Shown: positions 51,672 through 60,819, numbered from the stretch's first letter. The stretch: 64,000 bases of DNA from Aeromonas sanarellii (GCF_000820085.1 NZ_CDBN01000094.1:1-64000), one strand, 5' to 3'. A program made the numbers and translations. Notes: generated by a model from the sequence alone, not told the origin.

Positions 51672-52241
51672 ATGAAGCAGCTCTTGCCCCTGTTGTTCGC
51701 CCTCTTGCTCGGCGCCTGCGCCAGCCAGCCCGTGCCCGAGAACCGCGCCTATCTGGCCCCGGGCACCAGTGTGCTGCTGCCGGCACCGGTCCGTGCCCAG
51801 CCCCTCTATCGCCAGCAACTGCTGAGTGCCCACAGCAAGGGGGGAGATCATCAGCTGCTGACCGTGCTGGAGGCCGACGGCCACCGGCTCGCCCTGGCAG
51901 GCTTGACCCCGAGCGGGATCCGCCTGTTCCGGCTCAGCTATGACGGCGAGAGCATTCACACCGAGCAGCTCGCCGCGCTGCTCGGCGGTACCGCCCTGCC
52001 GCCGGTGACCCAGGTGCTCGCCGACGTGATGCTGAGCTACTGGCCGCTCACAGCCTGGCAGCCCAGGTTGCCGGCAGGCTGGCGCCTCGAGGATGACGGC
52101 ATGGTGCGGCGCCTGACCGATCCCGACGGCCGGCTGGTGAGCGAGATCCACTACCGCTTGATCGCCGGGGAGCGCGAGCCGGTGCGGCTCATCCAGCACG
52201 CCTTCGATTACCAGTTGCAGATGGAGAGGCTGGCCCCATGA
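51672..52241 (+). CDS. apeN: DUF3261 lipoprotein
   Basis: The 189-residue protein begins with a lipoprotein signal (MKQLLPLLFALLLGACASQ; Cys16). The rest is a beta-rich DUF3261 domain (RLFRLSYDGESIHTEQ). It may be an outer-membrane partner of the LolA-like carrier. I start at 51672, which has AGGA 6 bp upstream and gives a clean signal; an ATG at 51636 overlaps the apeM stop. Confidence 0.82.
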   Translation: MKQLLPLLFALLLGACASQPVPENRAYLAPGTSVLLPAPVRAQPLYRQQLLSAHSKGGDHQLLTVLEADGHRLALAGLTPSGIRLFRLSYDGESIHTEQLAALLGGTALPPVTQVLADVMLSYWPLTAWQPRLPAGWRLEDDGMVRRLTDPDGRLVSEIHYRLIAGEREPVRLIQHAFDYQLQMERLAP

Positions 52242-53488
52242 ATCTGAACGTGAAAGGCGCGGCTCCCGTTGCCCCCTGTTATATCCAGGGTTATGGCCTG
52301 ATCTGCGCATTGGGGGAGGGCAAGGCGGCCGTGTCTGCGGCCCTGGCCCGCTGGCAACAGGCCGACATCACCCCCCTCGACGGTGAACGGGCCGTACTGA
52401 GCGATGGCCGGCTCACCCCGGTCGGCCGCGTGCACGCCGAACTGCCCGCCATCCCGGCGGCGCTCTGTGCCTATGAATCGCGCAACAACCGCCTGCTGCT
52501 GGCGGCCCTTGCCCAGATCCAGCCCGCCCTCGACGGGCTCAAGTGCCGGCTGGGCGCGGATCGCATCGCCATCGTGCTCGGCACCAGCACCTCGGGGATC
52601 GCCGAGGCCGAGGTTGCCGTCGCGGCCATGCACTCGGGCCAACCGCTGCCGGCGGGGTTTGACTACCGCCAGCAGGAGCTGGGCTCGCCGAGCGAGTTTC
52701 TGGCCCGCCATCTGGGCCTCACCGGCCCCGCCTATACCCTCTCCACCGCCTGTTCATCCAGCGCCCGCGCCTTCATCAGCGGTCAGCGGCTGTTGATGAG
52801 CGGGCTGGCGGATGCGGTCATCGTCGGGGGGGCGGACAGCCTGTGCGGGCTGACCCTCAACGGCTTCGACAGCCTGGAGTCCCTGAGCCTAGAGCGCTGT
52901 CGCCCCTTTGGCCGCGAGCGGCGGGGCATCAACATCGGGGAGGGGGCCGCCCTCTTCCTGCTGACCCGGGAGCACGCCGAACTGGCCCTGCTCGGTGCCG
53001 GTGAATCCTCCGATGCCTGGCACATCTCGGCCCCTCATCCGGAGGGGATCGGGGCCGAAGCCGCGATGGCCATGGCGCTGCGCCAGGCCGGGCTCGGCGC
53101 CGCCGACCTTGACTACATCAACCTGCACGGCACCGCGACCCGGCTCAACGACGAGATGGAGAGCCAGGCCCTGGCCCGTCTGTTTGGCGGAAAAGGGACG
53201 GCGCCCTGCAGCTCCACCAAGATGCTGACCGGCCACACCCTGGGAGCGGCGGGCGCCATCGAGGCGGCGCTCTGCTGCCTGCTGATGGAGCAGGGACTGG
53301 CCCTGCCTCATCAGGGGGGCGAGCGGGATCCCGCCCTGGCGCCCATCGCGCTGGTGCAGGCCGGCGTGGCTTCCGGCCGTGGCAGACCAGTGGCCAGGGT
53401 GCTGTCCAACTCCTTCGCCTTCGGCGGCAATAACGCCAGCCTGCTGCTGGGGCGTACCGTGCCGATTGATCAGGGGAAAGAAGCATGA
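52238..53488 (+). CDS. apeO: Aryl polyene beta-ketoacyl-ACP synthase (ApeO type)
   Basis: The 416-residue ketosynthase has all catalytic blocks: Cys172 in LSTACSSSARAF, the first histidine in NLHGTATRLND and the second in GHTLGAAGAIEA. It should be the elongating synthase that pairs with the ApeC chain length factor. The start overlaps the apeN stop by 4 bp, and its stop overlaps apeP. Confidence 0.9.
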   Translation: MNLNVKGAAPVAPCYIQGYGLICALGEGKAAVSAALARWQQADITPLDGERAVLSDGRLTPVGRVHAELPAIPAALCAYESRNNRLLLAALAQIQPALDGLKCRLGADRIAIVLGTSTSGIAEAEVAVAAMHSGQPLPAGFDYRQQELGSPSEFLARHLGLTGPAYTLSTACSSSARAFISGQRLLMSGLADAVIVGGADSLCGLTLNGFDSLESLSLERCRPFGRERRGINIGEGAALFLLTREHAELALLGAGESSDAWHISAPHPEGIGAEAAMAMALRQAGLGAADLDYINLHGTATRLNDEMESQALARLFGGKGTAPCSSTKMLTGHTLGAAGAIEAALCCLLMEQGLALPHQGGERDPALAPIALVQAGVASGRGRPVARVLSNSFAFGGNNASLLLGRTVPIDQGKEA

Positions 53489-53934
53489 ACGAGATCACCA
53501 TCGCCGAGTTGCTGCCCCACCAGGCCCCCATGCTGCTGCTGGACCGGCTGCTGGACTACCAGGGAGCCAGAGTGCGCTGCGAGACCCGGATCGGTGAGCG
53601 CCACGGCCTGTTGCTGGACGAGCGGGGCAATCTGCCCGCCTGGGTGGGTCTTGAGCTGATGGCCCAGACCATAGCCGCCTGGGCCGGGATGCGGGCCAGG
53701 GCGCGGGGGGAGCCGGTGCGCATCGGCATGCTGCTCGGCAGCCGGCAGTACCAGTGCCGGGTGCCGAGCTTCGCGGCCGGTGAGCGGATCGTCATCGAGG
53801 CCGAATGCCTGCTGGAGGATGGCGGCATGGCGAGCTTCGAGTGCCGGATCCTGTGCGGGGATCTGCCCTGCGCCGAGGCCAGGCTCAGCACCTATCTGCC
53901 GGGCGATGAAGCGTTGTCGACCCTGCTTGGATAG
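53485..53934 (+). CDS. apeP: Aryl polyene dehydratase, hotdog subunit 2
   Basis: The 149-residue hotdog-fold protein (ELLPHQAPMLLLDRL; GLELMAQTIAAWAGMRAR) belongs to the ApeP/FabZ-like family that forms a heteromeric dehydratase with ApeI. It is followed by a 76-bp gap, the only sizeable one inside apeC–R. Confidence 0.86.
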   Translation: MNEITIAELLPHQAPMLLLDRLLDYQGARVRCETRIGERHGLLLDERGNLPAWVGLELMAQTIAAWAGMRARARGEPVRIGMLLGSRQYQCRVPSFAAGERIVIEAECLLEDGGMASFECRILCGDLPCAEARLSTYLPGDEALSTLLG

Positions 53935-53961
53935 CAGGACAGATGCGATCCTGGCGGGGTT

Positions 53962-53975
53962 GGTTGCATGCAACC
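53962..53975. promoter_or_regulatory. Perfect palindrome in the apeP–apeQ gap
   Basis: GGTTGCATGCAACC is a perfect 14-bp inverted repeat, 36 bp before the apeQ start. It is the only gap in an otherwise overlapping operon, so it may be an operator or internal promoter element. Confidence 0.4.
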
Positions 53976-54010
53976 GTCGAATTGTCTGTTTTTTTGAAGA
54001 GGGAGTGAGG

Positions 54011-54736
54011 ATGAATTCCACCGTACTGGTGACCGGTGCCAGCAAGGGCATAGGCCGTGCCATCGCCCTGAGGCTGGCCGCCGATGGCTTTCATGTCGTG
54101 GTGCACTATCACAGCGATCGGGAAGGGGCCGAGGGTACCCTGAGTGAGCTGACGGCCGCTGGGGGGCAGGGGCGCCTCATCCAGTTCGATATCTCGGACA
54201 GGGAGCAGTGCCGCAGCCGGCTGGAGGGCGATATCGAGGCCCACGGCGCCTACTACGGGGTGGTCTGCAACGCCGGCATCATCCGCGACGGCGCCTTTCC
54301 GGCCCTGACCGACGAGGAGTGGGACGGGGTGGTGCACACCAACCTTGACGGCTTCTACAACCTGCTCAAACCCTGCATCATGCCCATGATAGGGCTGCGT
54401 CGGGGCGGTCGCATCGTCACCCTCTCTTCGGTCTCCGGCATCATGGGGAACCGGGGCCAGGTCAACTACAGCGCGGCCAAGGCGGGCATCATAGGGGCCA
54501 GCAAGGCCTTGGCCCTGGAGCTGGCCAAGCGCAGGATCACGGTGAACTGCGTGGCCCCCGGCCTCATCGACACCGGCATGGTCAATGCCGAGGTGGAGGC
54601 GGAAGCGCTGAAGATGATCCCCCTCAAGCGGATGGGGCAGGCCGACGAAGTGGCGGGGCTGGTCTCCTATCTGATGTCGGACATCGCAGGTTACGTCACC
54701 CGCCAGGTCATCTCGATCAACGGAGGCCTGGTATGA
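54011..54736 (+). CDS. apeQ: Aryl polyene 3-ketoacyl-ACP reductase
   Basis: The 241-residue FabG-like short-chain dehydrogenase shows the NADPH motif TGASKGIGRA, the NAG motif (VVCNAGI) and the catalytic YSAAK with the upstream serine (LSSVSG). It reduces the keto group after each extension. GTGAGG precedes the ATG. Confidence 0.9.
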   Translation: MNSTVLVTGASKGIGRAIALRLAADGFHVVVHYHSDREGAEGTLSELTAAGGQGRLIQFDISDREQCRSRLEGDIEAHGAYYGVVCNAGIIRDGAFPALTDEEWDGVVHTNLDGFYNLLKPCIMPMIGLRRGGRIVTLSSVSGIMGNRGQVNYSAAKAGIIGASKALALELAKRRITVNCVAPGLIDTGMVNAEVEAEALKMIPLKRMGQADEVAGLVSYLMSDIAGYVTRQVISINGGLV

Positions 54737-54791
54737 GGGGGGACATGAGACGGGTTGACCCGGTGAAGGGGAACGGATGGAGAGTAGCAGC

Positions 54792-56018
54792 ATGAAGCGT
54801 GTCGTCGTCACCGGCATGGCCGGCGTGACCGCCTTTGGCAATGACTGGCAGAGCGTGGGGCCCCGCCTCAGGGAGGAGCACAACGCCGTGCGCGCCATGC
54901 CGGAGTGGGCAGTCTATGAGGGTTTGAATACCCGGCTGGCGGCCCCCATCGCGGACTTTGCGCTGCCGGCCCGCTATCCGCGCAAGAAGACCCGGGCCAT
55001 GGGGCGGGTCTCTGAGCTGGCGACCGTGGCCACCGAGCTGGCCCTGGCGCAGGCGGGGCTGCTCGACCATCCGGTGCTGACCGGCGGGCGCACCGGGATC
55101 GCCTATGGATCCTCCATCGGCAGCACGGCCCCCATCAGCGCCTTTGGCGCCATGCTCAATGACAAGACCACCGCCAGCATCACGGCCACCACCTATGTGC
55201 AGATGATGCCGCACACGGCGGCGGTCAATACCGGGCTCTTCTTCGGTCTGCGGGGGAGGGTCATTCCCACCTCCAGTGCCTGTACCTCGGGCAGCCAGGG
55301 CATAGGCTACGCCTATGAGGCGATCAAGCACGGCTATCAGGATGTGATGGTCGCCGGGGGGGCCGAAGAGTTGTGCCCGTCCGAGGCCGTGGTATTCGAT
55401 ACCCTGTTCGCCACCAGCCAGATGAACGACACCCCTTCCCTCAGTCCCAGGCCGTTTGACCGGGACCGGGATGGCCTGGTGATAGGCGAGGGGGCAGGGA
55501 CCCTGATCCTGGAGGAGCTGGAGCACGCCAGGGCGCGTGGTGCCCACATCATCGCCGAGTTGGTGGGCTTTGCCACCAACTGCGACGCGGCCCATGTGAC
55601 CCAGCCCCAGCAGGAGACCATGCAGCTCTGCATGGCGCTGGCGCTGGCGGATGCCGGCCTCGAACCCAAGGACATCGGTTACATCAGCGCCCATGGCACG
55701 GCCACCGAGCGCGGCGATATCGCCGAGAGTCATGCCACCGCCGCCCTGTTCGGCGACAGGACGCCCATCTCCTCCCTCAAGAGCTATTTCGGCCATACCC
55801 TGGGTGCCTGCGGCGCCATCGAGGCCTGGCTCTCCCTGGAGATGATGGCCGAGGGCTGGTTCGCCCCGACCCTCAACCTGAACGAACCGGATCCGGCCTG
55901 CGCCCCCCTGGACCATGTCCGCAGCGGTGGCCGGATGCTGGATGTGGAGTACCTGATGTCCAACAACTTCGCCTTTGGTGGCATCAACACCTCCCTCATC
56001 TTCAAGCGCTGGGCCTGA
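54792..56018 (+). CDS. apeR: Aryl polyene beta-ketoacyl-ACP synthase (ApeR type)
   Basis: The 408-residue FabF-like synthase has Cys164 in TSSACTSGSQG, SAHGTATERGD and FGHTLGACGAIEA. In related systems ApeR performs early or starter condensations, distinct from the ApeO–ApeC pair. An ATG 15 bp upstream (54777) is also preceded by a usable ribosome site, so the N-terminus is uncertain by five residues. This is the last gene of the cluster. Confidence 0.88.
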   Translation: MKRVVVTGMAGVTAFGNDWQSVGPRLREEHNAVRAMPEWAVYEGLNTRLAAPIADFALPARYPRKKTRAMGRVSELATVATELALAQAGLLDHPVLTGGRTGIAYGSSIGSTAPISAFGAMLNDKTTASITATTYVQMMPHTAAVNTGLFFGLRGRVIPTSSACTSGSQGIGYAYEAIKHGYQDVMVAGGAEELCPSEAVVFDTLFATSQMNDTPSLSPRPFDRDRDGLVIGEGAGTLILEELEHARARGAHIIAELVGFATNCDAAHVTQPQQETMQLCMALALADAGLEPKDIGYISAHGTATERGDIAESHATAALFGDRTPISSLKSYFGHTLGACGAIEAWLSLEMMAEGWFAPTLNLNEPDPACAPLDHVRSGGRMLDVEYLMSNNFAFGGINTSLIFKRWA

Positions 56019-56120
56019 CGGGGAGGCGCCCGTTCAGTCCTGGTCCAGCTTGGATTCAGCTCCAGTACAGCCTGGGTTTAGGTTCGGCTCATTAAGATGC
56101 CTCCATTTTCAGGAGGCATC

Positions 56121-56519
56121 ATGTCCATTTCACACCCTCGTCAAGCTCACGCGCCCGGCCTGGTCGCGCTCTCGTTCTCCCTGCTGATGCTGGCCACGCC
56201 GGCCCTGGCGGATGATGATATTCGCCTTGGCAAGACACTGCTGCTGGGCGTGGGGGATTATCCGGCCACTATCCCCATGGTCATCTGTCGACCCGTCAAG
56301 TCGCTCATGGTGAAGGCGAGGCGGGATCTGACCCTGGACAGGGTCAAGGTGATCTACGGCAACGACCGCAGCAAGACCCTGCACTTTGACAGGAACCTGA
56401 AAGAGGGTCAGGAGTCTGGGTGGAAGTCCCTCGGCAGCCGGCTCTGCATCAAGAAGATAGAGGTCTACGGCAACTCGTCAGGGAGCAAGGCCGGCGTCGA
56501 GGTCTATGGCAGGAAGTAG
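56121..56519 (+). CDS. yaaI: DUF2541 periplasmic protein, YaaI-like
   Basis: The 132-residue protein has a signal peptide (about 1–31, ending PALADD). The mature DUF2541 domain reads IPMVICRPVKSLMVKARRDLTLDRVKV... and ends with a second cysteine (RLCIKKIEVYG), giving a probable disulfide. E. coli YaaI is the same family and also lies near mog. Function unknown. AGGAGG lies 4–5 bp before the ATG. Confidence 0.8.
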   Translation: MSISHPRQAHAPGLVALSFSLLMLATPALADDDIRLGKTLLLGVGDYPATIPMVICRPVKSLMVKARRDLTLDRVKVIYGNDRSKTLHFDRNLKEGQESGWKSLGSRLCIKKIEVYGNSSGSKAGVEVYGRK

Positions 56520-56544
56520 CGGGCAGGGCGCGGCGCGAGATCAT

Positions 56545-56578
56545 AAAACAAGGTGGTCGGCTCTTTCGTCCACCTTGT
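56545..56578 (-). terminator. mog terminator
   Basis: ACAAGGTGG pairs with CCACCTTGT around a 13-base loop. Four T residues follow on the minus strand, 21 bp after the mog stop. Confidence 0.6.
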
Positions 56579-56599
56579 TCATGTCATGGAGAGAGTGGC

Positions 56600-57130
56600 T
56601 TATTTCTTGGGGCGGAACGGCTTGATGACCGCCTCGTCGCACTCGAGATAGGGCCCTTCCATCAGATCGATGCAGTAGGGGATGGCGGGGAAGACAGCGT
56701 CCAGGCACTCGCGGATGGACTTGGGCTTGCCCGGCAGGTTGACGATGAGGGAGCTGCCGCGCAGGCCGGCGGTCTGGCGCGACAAGATGGCGGTCGGCAC
56801 GAACTTGAGGGACTCTGCCCGCATCAGTTCGCCAAAGCCCGGCATCATGCGATCGCAGACCGCTTCGGTCGCCTCCGGGGTCACATCCCGCCTGGCCGGC
56901 CCGGTGCCACCCGTGGTGACGACGAGGCAGCACTGCTCTTCGTCGACCAGCCGAGCCAGGGTTGCCTCGATCTGGTCCCGCTCGTCCGGGATCACCTGAT
57001 AGACGGGCTCCCACGCCGAGGTCAGATAGGCGTTCAGCGTGTCTATGATGGCCTTGCCGGAGAGATCTTCGTAGATGCCCGCGCTGGCGCGATCGCTGAC
57101 GGTGACGATACCGATTCTTGCCTTGCTCAT
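56600..57130 (-). CDS. mog: Molybdopterin adenylyltransferase
   Basis: The 176-residue Mog/MogA protein shows the MoCF motifs VVTTGGTGPARRDVTPEA and the substrate loop GLRGSSLIVNLPGKPK. It adenylates molybdopterin before molybdenum insertion. The cofactor is needed by NasA in this window. The 57131–57465 upstream region holds its promoter. Confidence 0.94.
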   Translation of the reverse strand: MSKARIGIVTVSDRASAGIYEDLSGKAIIDTLNAYLTSAWEPVYQVIPDERDQIEATLARLVDEEQCCLVVTTGGTGPARRDVTPEATEAVCDRMMPGFGELMRAESLKFVPTAILSRQTAGLRGSSLIVNLPGKPKSIRECLDAVFPAIPYCIDLMEGPYLECDEAVIKPFRPKK

Positions 57131-57537
57131 GGTCTGCTCTTGGTTGTCCTAATAAGTGGAAAATAAAATAACATAATCAGTGAGATATGTTAAACCACCG
57201 GGAGGAGGCGGGAAGTCGGGTCATTCAGGCCGAGATTCGAACGAAAAACTATTTATGTCGCACCGATGAATAGCGCATAAGAGTGGCTATAAACGACTTT
57301 AAATTTTATAAAAAAACTGACGCAGGCAGATTGAAAACAATTTCATGAATAATAAGGAATAAATGAATTCCTCCCCGGCAAAACGCCCCCTTCTCCGGAA
57401 AGAAGGACTCCTGTGGCTCGGAGCTGACTGACCCAAATTCATCGCCATCCTATATAACCTTTCCTATGGACAGTGAAGGGGTGATGCACCGGCGGCGTCG
57501 TGCCGTGCCACCACCACAGGTCCAGCCAGGAGGAGAC
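57131..57537. other. Intergenic region between mog and the DUF3135 gene
   Basis: This 400-bp divergent gap is AT-rich near mog. Around 57369–57424 a plus-strand segment can fold: CCTTCT/AGAAGG (stem at about 57388–57405) inside an outer CTCC/GGAG pairing. It is not followed by a T run. I compared it by eye with c-di-GMP and molybdenum-cofactor riboswitches and could not match either. Confidence 0.4.
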
Positions 57538-57876
57538 ATGGAGCTGCCCGATTTCGACACCCTGAAGCACTGGGCCCTGGCCGACCCGAAACGGCTCGAT
57601 GCGCTGCTGCACCAGCAGATAGATGCCCTGATCGCCCAGGTGGGACCGGAGCAGCAACGGCGGTTGCGAGGCCTGCAATTTCGCATCGACTGTCAGCGCC
57701 GTCTCGCCAAGAACAATATGGACAGCTGCATCCGCATTGCCAATATGATGCACGAATCCGTCCATGCCATGCGCCACCATCTCATTCAGCTGCAGAACGA
57801 ATCATCGGCCGAAACGCAGGATAACCCGTTGCCAAATAATGTTGTCCAGCTTGCGACCTACCGCAAAGAAAAATAA
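57538..57876 (+). CDS. DUF3135 domain protein
   Basis: The 112-residue cytoplasmic protein is helical and rich in Arg, His and Gln (LKHWALADPKRLDALLHQQI; RLRGLQFRIDCQRRLAKNN). It belongs to the DUF3135 family of Vibrio, Shewanella and Aeromonas relatives; no function is known to me. The start has AGGAGGAG upstream. Confidence 0.75.
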   Translation: MELPDFDTLKHWALADPKRLDALLHQQIDALIAQVGPEQQRRLRGLQFRIDCQRRLAKNNMDSCIRIANMMHESVHAMRHHLIQLQNESSAETQDNPLPNNVVQLATYRKEK

Positions 57877-57924
57877 CGCCTGGTCACCCGCCGGATATAT
57901 ATTCCCCTCCACTCTTTAATGAAG

Positions 57925-57960
57925 ATCGCCCGGTGTTAAGCAACCTGGGCGATTTGTTTT
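57925..57960 (+). terminator. Terminator after the DUF3135 gene
   Basis: ATCGCCC and GGGCGAT pair around a 15-base loop. The downstream tract is TTGTTTTTTATTT. Confidence 0.7.
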
Positions 57961-58094
57961 TTATTTGCTGCAAATCAGCAGCTCCCATTGAATTAATACC
58001 CGCAAGGCCGGTGGTGCGGCAGATAGGGATGGAGAAATATCACGTTTGGGGTAATATCTCGGCATATTCCATCTTGCTAACACTCAAAGGGATC

Positions 58095-58892
58095 ATGAGC
58101 AGCATCACACCAGGAAGGGAGCTGTCGCGGGAGCAGCAGACGGAGATCACCCGGATCATCGTCAAGGCGGGCCAGATGCTGGCCCAGTTTGGGGCCGAGA
58201 GCCGCATCATAGAGCAGACCACGGTCCGGCTCGGCATGGCGTTGGGGCTGGAGAGCGTCGAGATGGCCATCTCCTCCAGCGCCATCGTGCTCACCAGCCT
58301 CTATCGTGGCAGTTGCGTCACCACCACGCGCCGGGTGCGGGAGCACGGCATCAACATGCAGGTGGTGTGCGAGATCCAGCGCATCTGCATCATGACGGAA
58401 AAGGCGCTGATCGGTGCGCGGGAAGTGCGCCAGCGGCTGGAGGCCATCACGCCGTTCCATTACCACCCCTGGCTGGTGGTGCCCATGGTGGGCCTCTCCT
58501 GCGGCGCCTTCAGCCTGCTGTTCGGCGGTGACTGGCCCATCTTCCTGGTGACCTGCTTCTCGGCCTCGGTGGCGATGCGGGTGCGCCAGCTGATCGCCCG
58601 CCATCACCACAGCCCGCTCATCAACTTCGCCGCCACCGGCTTCATTGCGACACTGCTCTCCTCCAGCGCTACCTTCTTTGGCTGGGGCGAGCAACCCTAT
58701 CTCGCCATGGCGGCCAGCGTGCTGCTGCTGGTGCCGGGGTTCCCGCTCATCAACGCGGTCTCCGACATGGTGAAGGGCTACTTCAACATGGGGCTGGCCC
58801 GCTGGGGCACGGCGACCCTGCTCACCATCAGTGCCGCCATCGGCATCATATTGGCCATGTCGGTCACCGGTATCTGGGGGTGGAAGGTATGA
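58095..58892 (+). CDS. yjjP: ThrE-family exporter, large subunit (YjjP-like)
   Basis: The 265-residue protein has a cytoplasmic N-terminal domain (about 1–110, QTTVRLGMALGLESVEMAISSSAIVLTS) and about five membrane helices (about 125–260). This is the N-terminal half of the ThrE threonine/serine exporter. In E. coli YjjP and YjjB form a two-part transporter linked to succinate export. AAAGGGA precedes the ATG. Confidence 0.86.
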   Translation: MSSITPGRELSREQQTEITRIIVKAGQMLAQFGAESRIIEQTTVRLGMALGLESVEMAISSSAIVLTSLYRGSCVTTTRRVREHGINMQVVCEIQRICIMTEKALIGAREVRQRLEAITPFHYHPWLVVPMVGLSCGAFSLLFGGDWPIFLVTCFSASVAMRVRQLIARHHHSPLINFAATGFIATLLSSSATFFGWGEQPYLAMAASVLLLVPGFPLINAVSDMVKGYFNMGLARWGTATLLTISAAIGIILAMSVTGIWGWKV

Positions 58893-58959
58893 GGGGTTTG
58901 CATCAGGCGCCGAATATCACGCTGGCGACGTCGGTCGGCCGCATTCAAGGAGGAAAGGC

Positions 58960-59427
58960 ATGATGGATCTGCTCTGGCTGCTGGCCAAGGATGCCTTCTG
59001 GTCGGCGATTCCGGCGGTGGGCTTTGCCATGCTGTTCAACGTACCGCCACGGATGCTGAAATACTGCGCCATGGGGGGCGCGTTGGCCCACAGCCTGCGC
59101 ACCCTGCTCATCCACTACGGCATGCCCATCGAGTGGGCCACCCTGGCGGCGGCGACCACGGTCGGCTTTGTCTGTGTCTACTGGTCGCGCCGTCTGCTGG
59201 CGCCACGCCCGGTGTTCAGCGTCGCTTCCATCATCCCCATGATCCCGGGCAGCTATGCGTTCAAGACCATGATCGCCATAGTGGAGCTCAACATCTCCGG
59301 GGTGACCATGGAACTGCTCCAGAGCGCGGTGGAGAACGGCTTGAAGGCTATCTTTATAGTAGGAGCATTGAGCTTCGGGCTGGCGATACCCTCCCTGGTC
59401 GTGTACCGTAATCGCCCCATTGTCTGA
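58960..59427 (+). CDS. yjjB: ThrE-family exporter, small subunit (YjjB-like)
   Basis: The 155-residue protein has four membrane helices and corresponds to the C-terminal half of ThrE (VASIIPMIPGSYAFKTMIAIVE is the family signature region). It follows yjjP by 67 bp and should form the transporter with it. AAGGAGG lies 6 bp before the ATG. Confidence 0.86.
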   Translation: MMDLLWLLAKDAFWSAIPAVGFAMLFNVPPRMLKYCAMGGALAHSLRTLLIHYGMPIEWATLAAATTVGFVCVYWSRRLLAPRPVFSVASIIPMIPGSYAFKTMIAIVELNISGVTMELLQSAVENGLKAIFIVGALSFGLAIPSLVVYRNRPIV

Positions 59428-59451
59428 GTCAGGGTGCAAGAGACCGACACC

Positions 59452-59946
59452 ATGAAAATTTCCATGATTGCCGCCATGGCCCACGATCGCGTGATCGGTC
59501 TGGACAACCAGATGCCCTGGCATATGCCGGCCGATCTGGCCCACTTCAAGCGGGTGACCCTGGGTAAGCCGGTGCTGATGGGGCGCAAGACCTTCGAGTC
59601 CATCGGCCGCCCGCTGCCCGGGCGCCGCAACCTGGTCATTAGCCGTAATCCGGGATTCAAAGCGCCCGGCATAGAGGTTTTTTCATCCATCGACGAGGTG
59701 TTGGCCACATTATCTGAGGCCGAGTCGCCAGAGGAGCTGATGGTGATAGGTGGTGGCCACCTCTATGGCCAGCTGCTGCCCCGGGCCGACAGGCTCTATC
59801 TGACCCGCATCGATCTGGCGGTGGCAGGGGACACCCGCTTCCCGGCGTTCGACGACGAGCAGTGGCTGCTCGTGGAGAGCGAGGCCCATCCCGCTGACGA
59901 GAAGAACCCCCATCCCTATCGCTTCGAGACCTGGCAACGGTGCTGA
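59452..59946 (+). CDS. folA: Dihydrofolate reductase
   Basis: The 164-residue enzyme has ISMIAAMAHDRVIGLDNQMPW with the substrate loop, the NADPH site GRKTFESIGRPLPGR, and VIGGGHLYGQLLP. It reduces dihydrofolate to tetrahydrofolate. The family usual length is about 160. The ribosome site before the ATG is weak. It follows yjjB by 24 bp. Confidence 0.95.
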   Translation: MKISMIAAMAHDRVIGLDNQMPWHMPADLAHFKRVTLGKPVLMGRKTFESIGRPLPGRRNLVISRNPGFKAPGIEVFSSIDEVLATLSEAESPEELMVIGGGHLYGQLLPRADRLYLTRIDLAVAGDTRFPAFDDEQWLLVESEAHPADEKNPHPYRFETWQRC

Positions 59947-59967
59947 GTGCGCCGGCCCGAGACGACA

Positions 59968-59995
59968 ACGCCCGGCACTGGCCGGGCGTTTTTTT
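59968..59995 (+). terminator. folA terminator
   Basis: ACGCCCGGC-actg-GCCGGGCGT is followed by seven T residues, 21 bp after the folA stop. Confidence 0.85.
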
Positions 59996-60012
59996 ATGGA
60001 CGAAGGTCGGGC

Positions 60013-60819
60013 TCAGATGCCGGATCCGTCGTTCTCGCCGTTCTCCTCGTGCAGGCCGCACTCGCGCTTGAGGCCGAAGAAGCGGGTCTGCTCCTCGCTC
60101 ATGCCGGGCTCCCACTTGGTGGTGGTGTGCACGTCGCCCACCGACAGGTAGCCCTGCTCCCACAGCGGGTGGTAGGGGAGGTCGAACTCCTTGAAGTAGT
60201 AGAAGACGTCCTTGTTGCTCCAGTCGATCACCGGCAGGAACTTGAAGCGGCCGCGCTGGATGGCCAGCACCGGCAGCTTGCCCCGGCTGCCGGACTGCTC
60301 CCGGCGCAGGCCCGAGAACCAGGTGCGGGCACCGAGCTCGTTCAGGGCGCGGTCCATGGGCTCCACCTTGTTGAGCTGGTTGTAGCGGGTGATCCCCTCC
60401 ACCCCCTGCTCCCACAGGAGACCGAAGCGGGCCTCCTGCCAGGCCGGGCTGAGTTCGGCCCGATAGATCTTGAGGTTGAGGGCGAGACGCTCGGTCAGCT
60501 CGTCGATGAAACGGTAGGTCTCGGGAAAGAGATAACCGGTATCGGTCAGCACCACAGGCACGTCGGCCCGCTCGCGGCTCACCAGGTGCAGCATGAGCGC
60601 CGCCTGGATGCCGAAGCTCGACGACAGCACATGCTCCCCCGGCAGGTTGGCCAGGGCCCAGCGCACCCGCTCGGGGGCGCTCATGGCGTCCAGCTCCCGG
60701 TTGAGGGGGGCCAGCGCCTCGGTCTGCTCCTCGCGGCTCAGGGCCAGCAGGGCGTCAAGGTCGAGCCGGCCGTCGGCGGTGCGCGCCAGCCGGGCTGTAC
60801 CAGTCTGCTCAGGCTGCAT
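60013..60819 (-). CDS. cysH: Phosphoadenosine phosphosulfate reductase
   Basis: The 268-residue enzyme has the PAPS-binding stretch [17 protein letters not shown] and [23 protein letters not shown], and the catalytic-cysteine motif ECGLH near the C-terminus. It lacks the CC–CxxC pairs of APS reductases, so PAPS is the substrate. It reduces PAPS to sulfite with thioredoxin. It overlaps cysI by 11 bp and is last in the cysJIH operon. Confidence 0.95.
   Translation of the reverse strand: MQPEQTGTARLARTADGRLDLDALLALSREEQTEALAPLNRELDAMSAPERVRWALANLPGEHVLSSSFGIQAALMLHLVSRERADVPVVLTDTGYLFPETYRFIDELTERLALNLKIYRAELSPAWQEARFGLLWEQGVEGITRYNQLNKVEPMDRALNELGARTWFSGLRREQSGSRGKLPVLAIQRGRFKFLPVIDWSNKDVFYYFKEFDLPYHPLWEQGYLSVGDVHTTTKWEPGMSEEQTRFFGLKRECGLHEENGENDGSGI

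Noticed and set aside
57361-57440. c-di-GMP-I or molybdenum-cofactor riboswitch
   Set aside because: The conserved GACGCAAAGCC-type segment of c-di-GMP-I is missing and I could not build a molybdenum-cofactor fold. Kept only as an unclassified structured segment.
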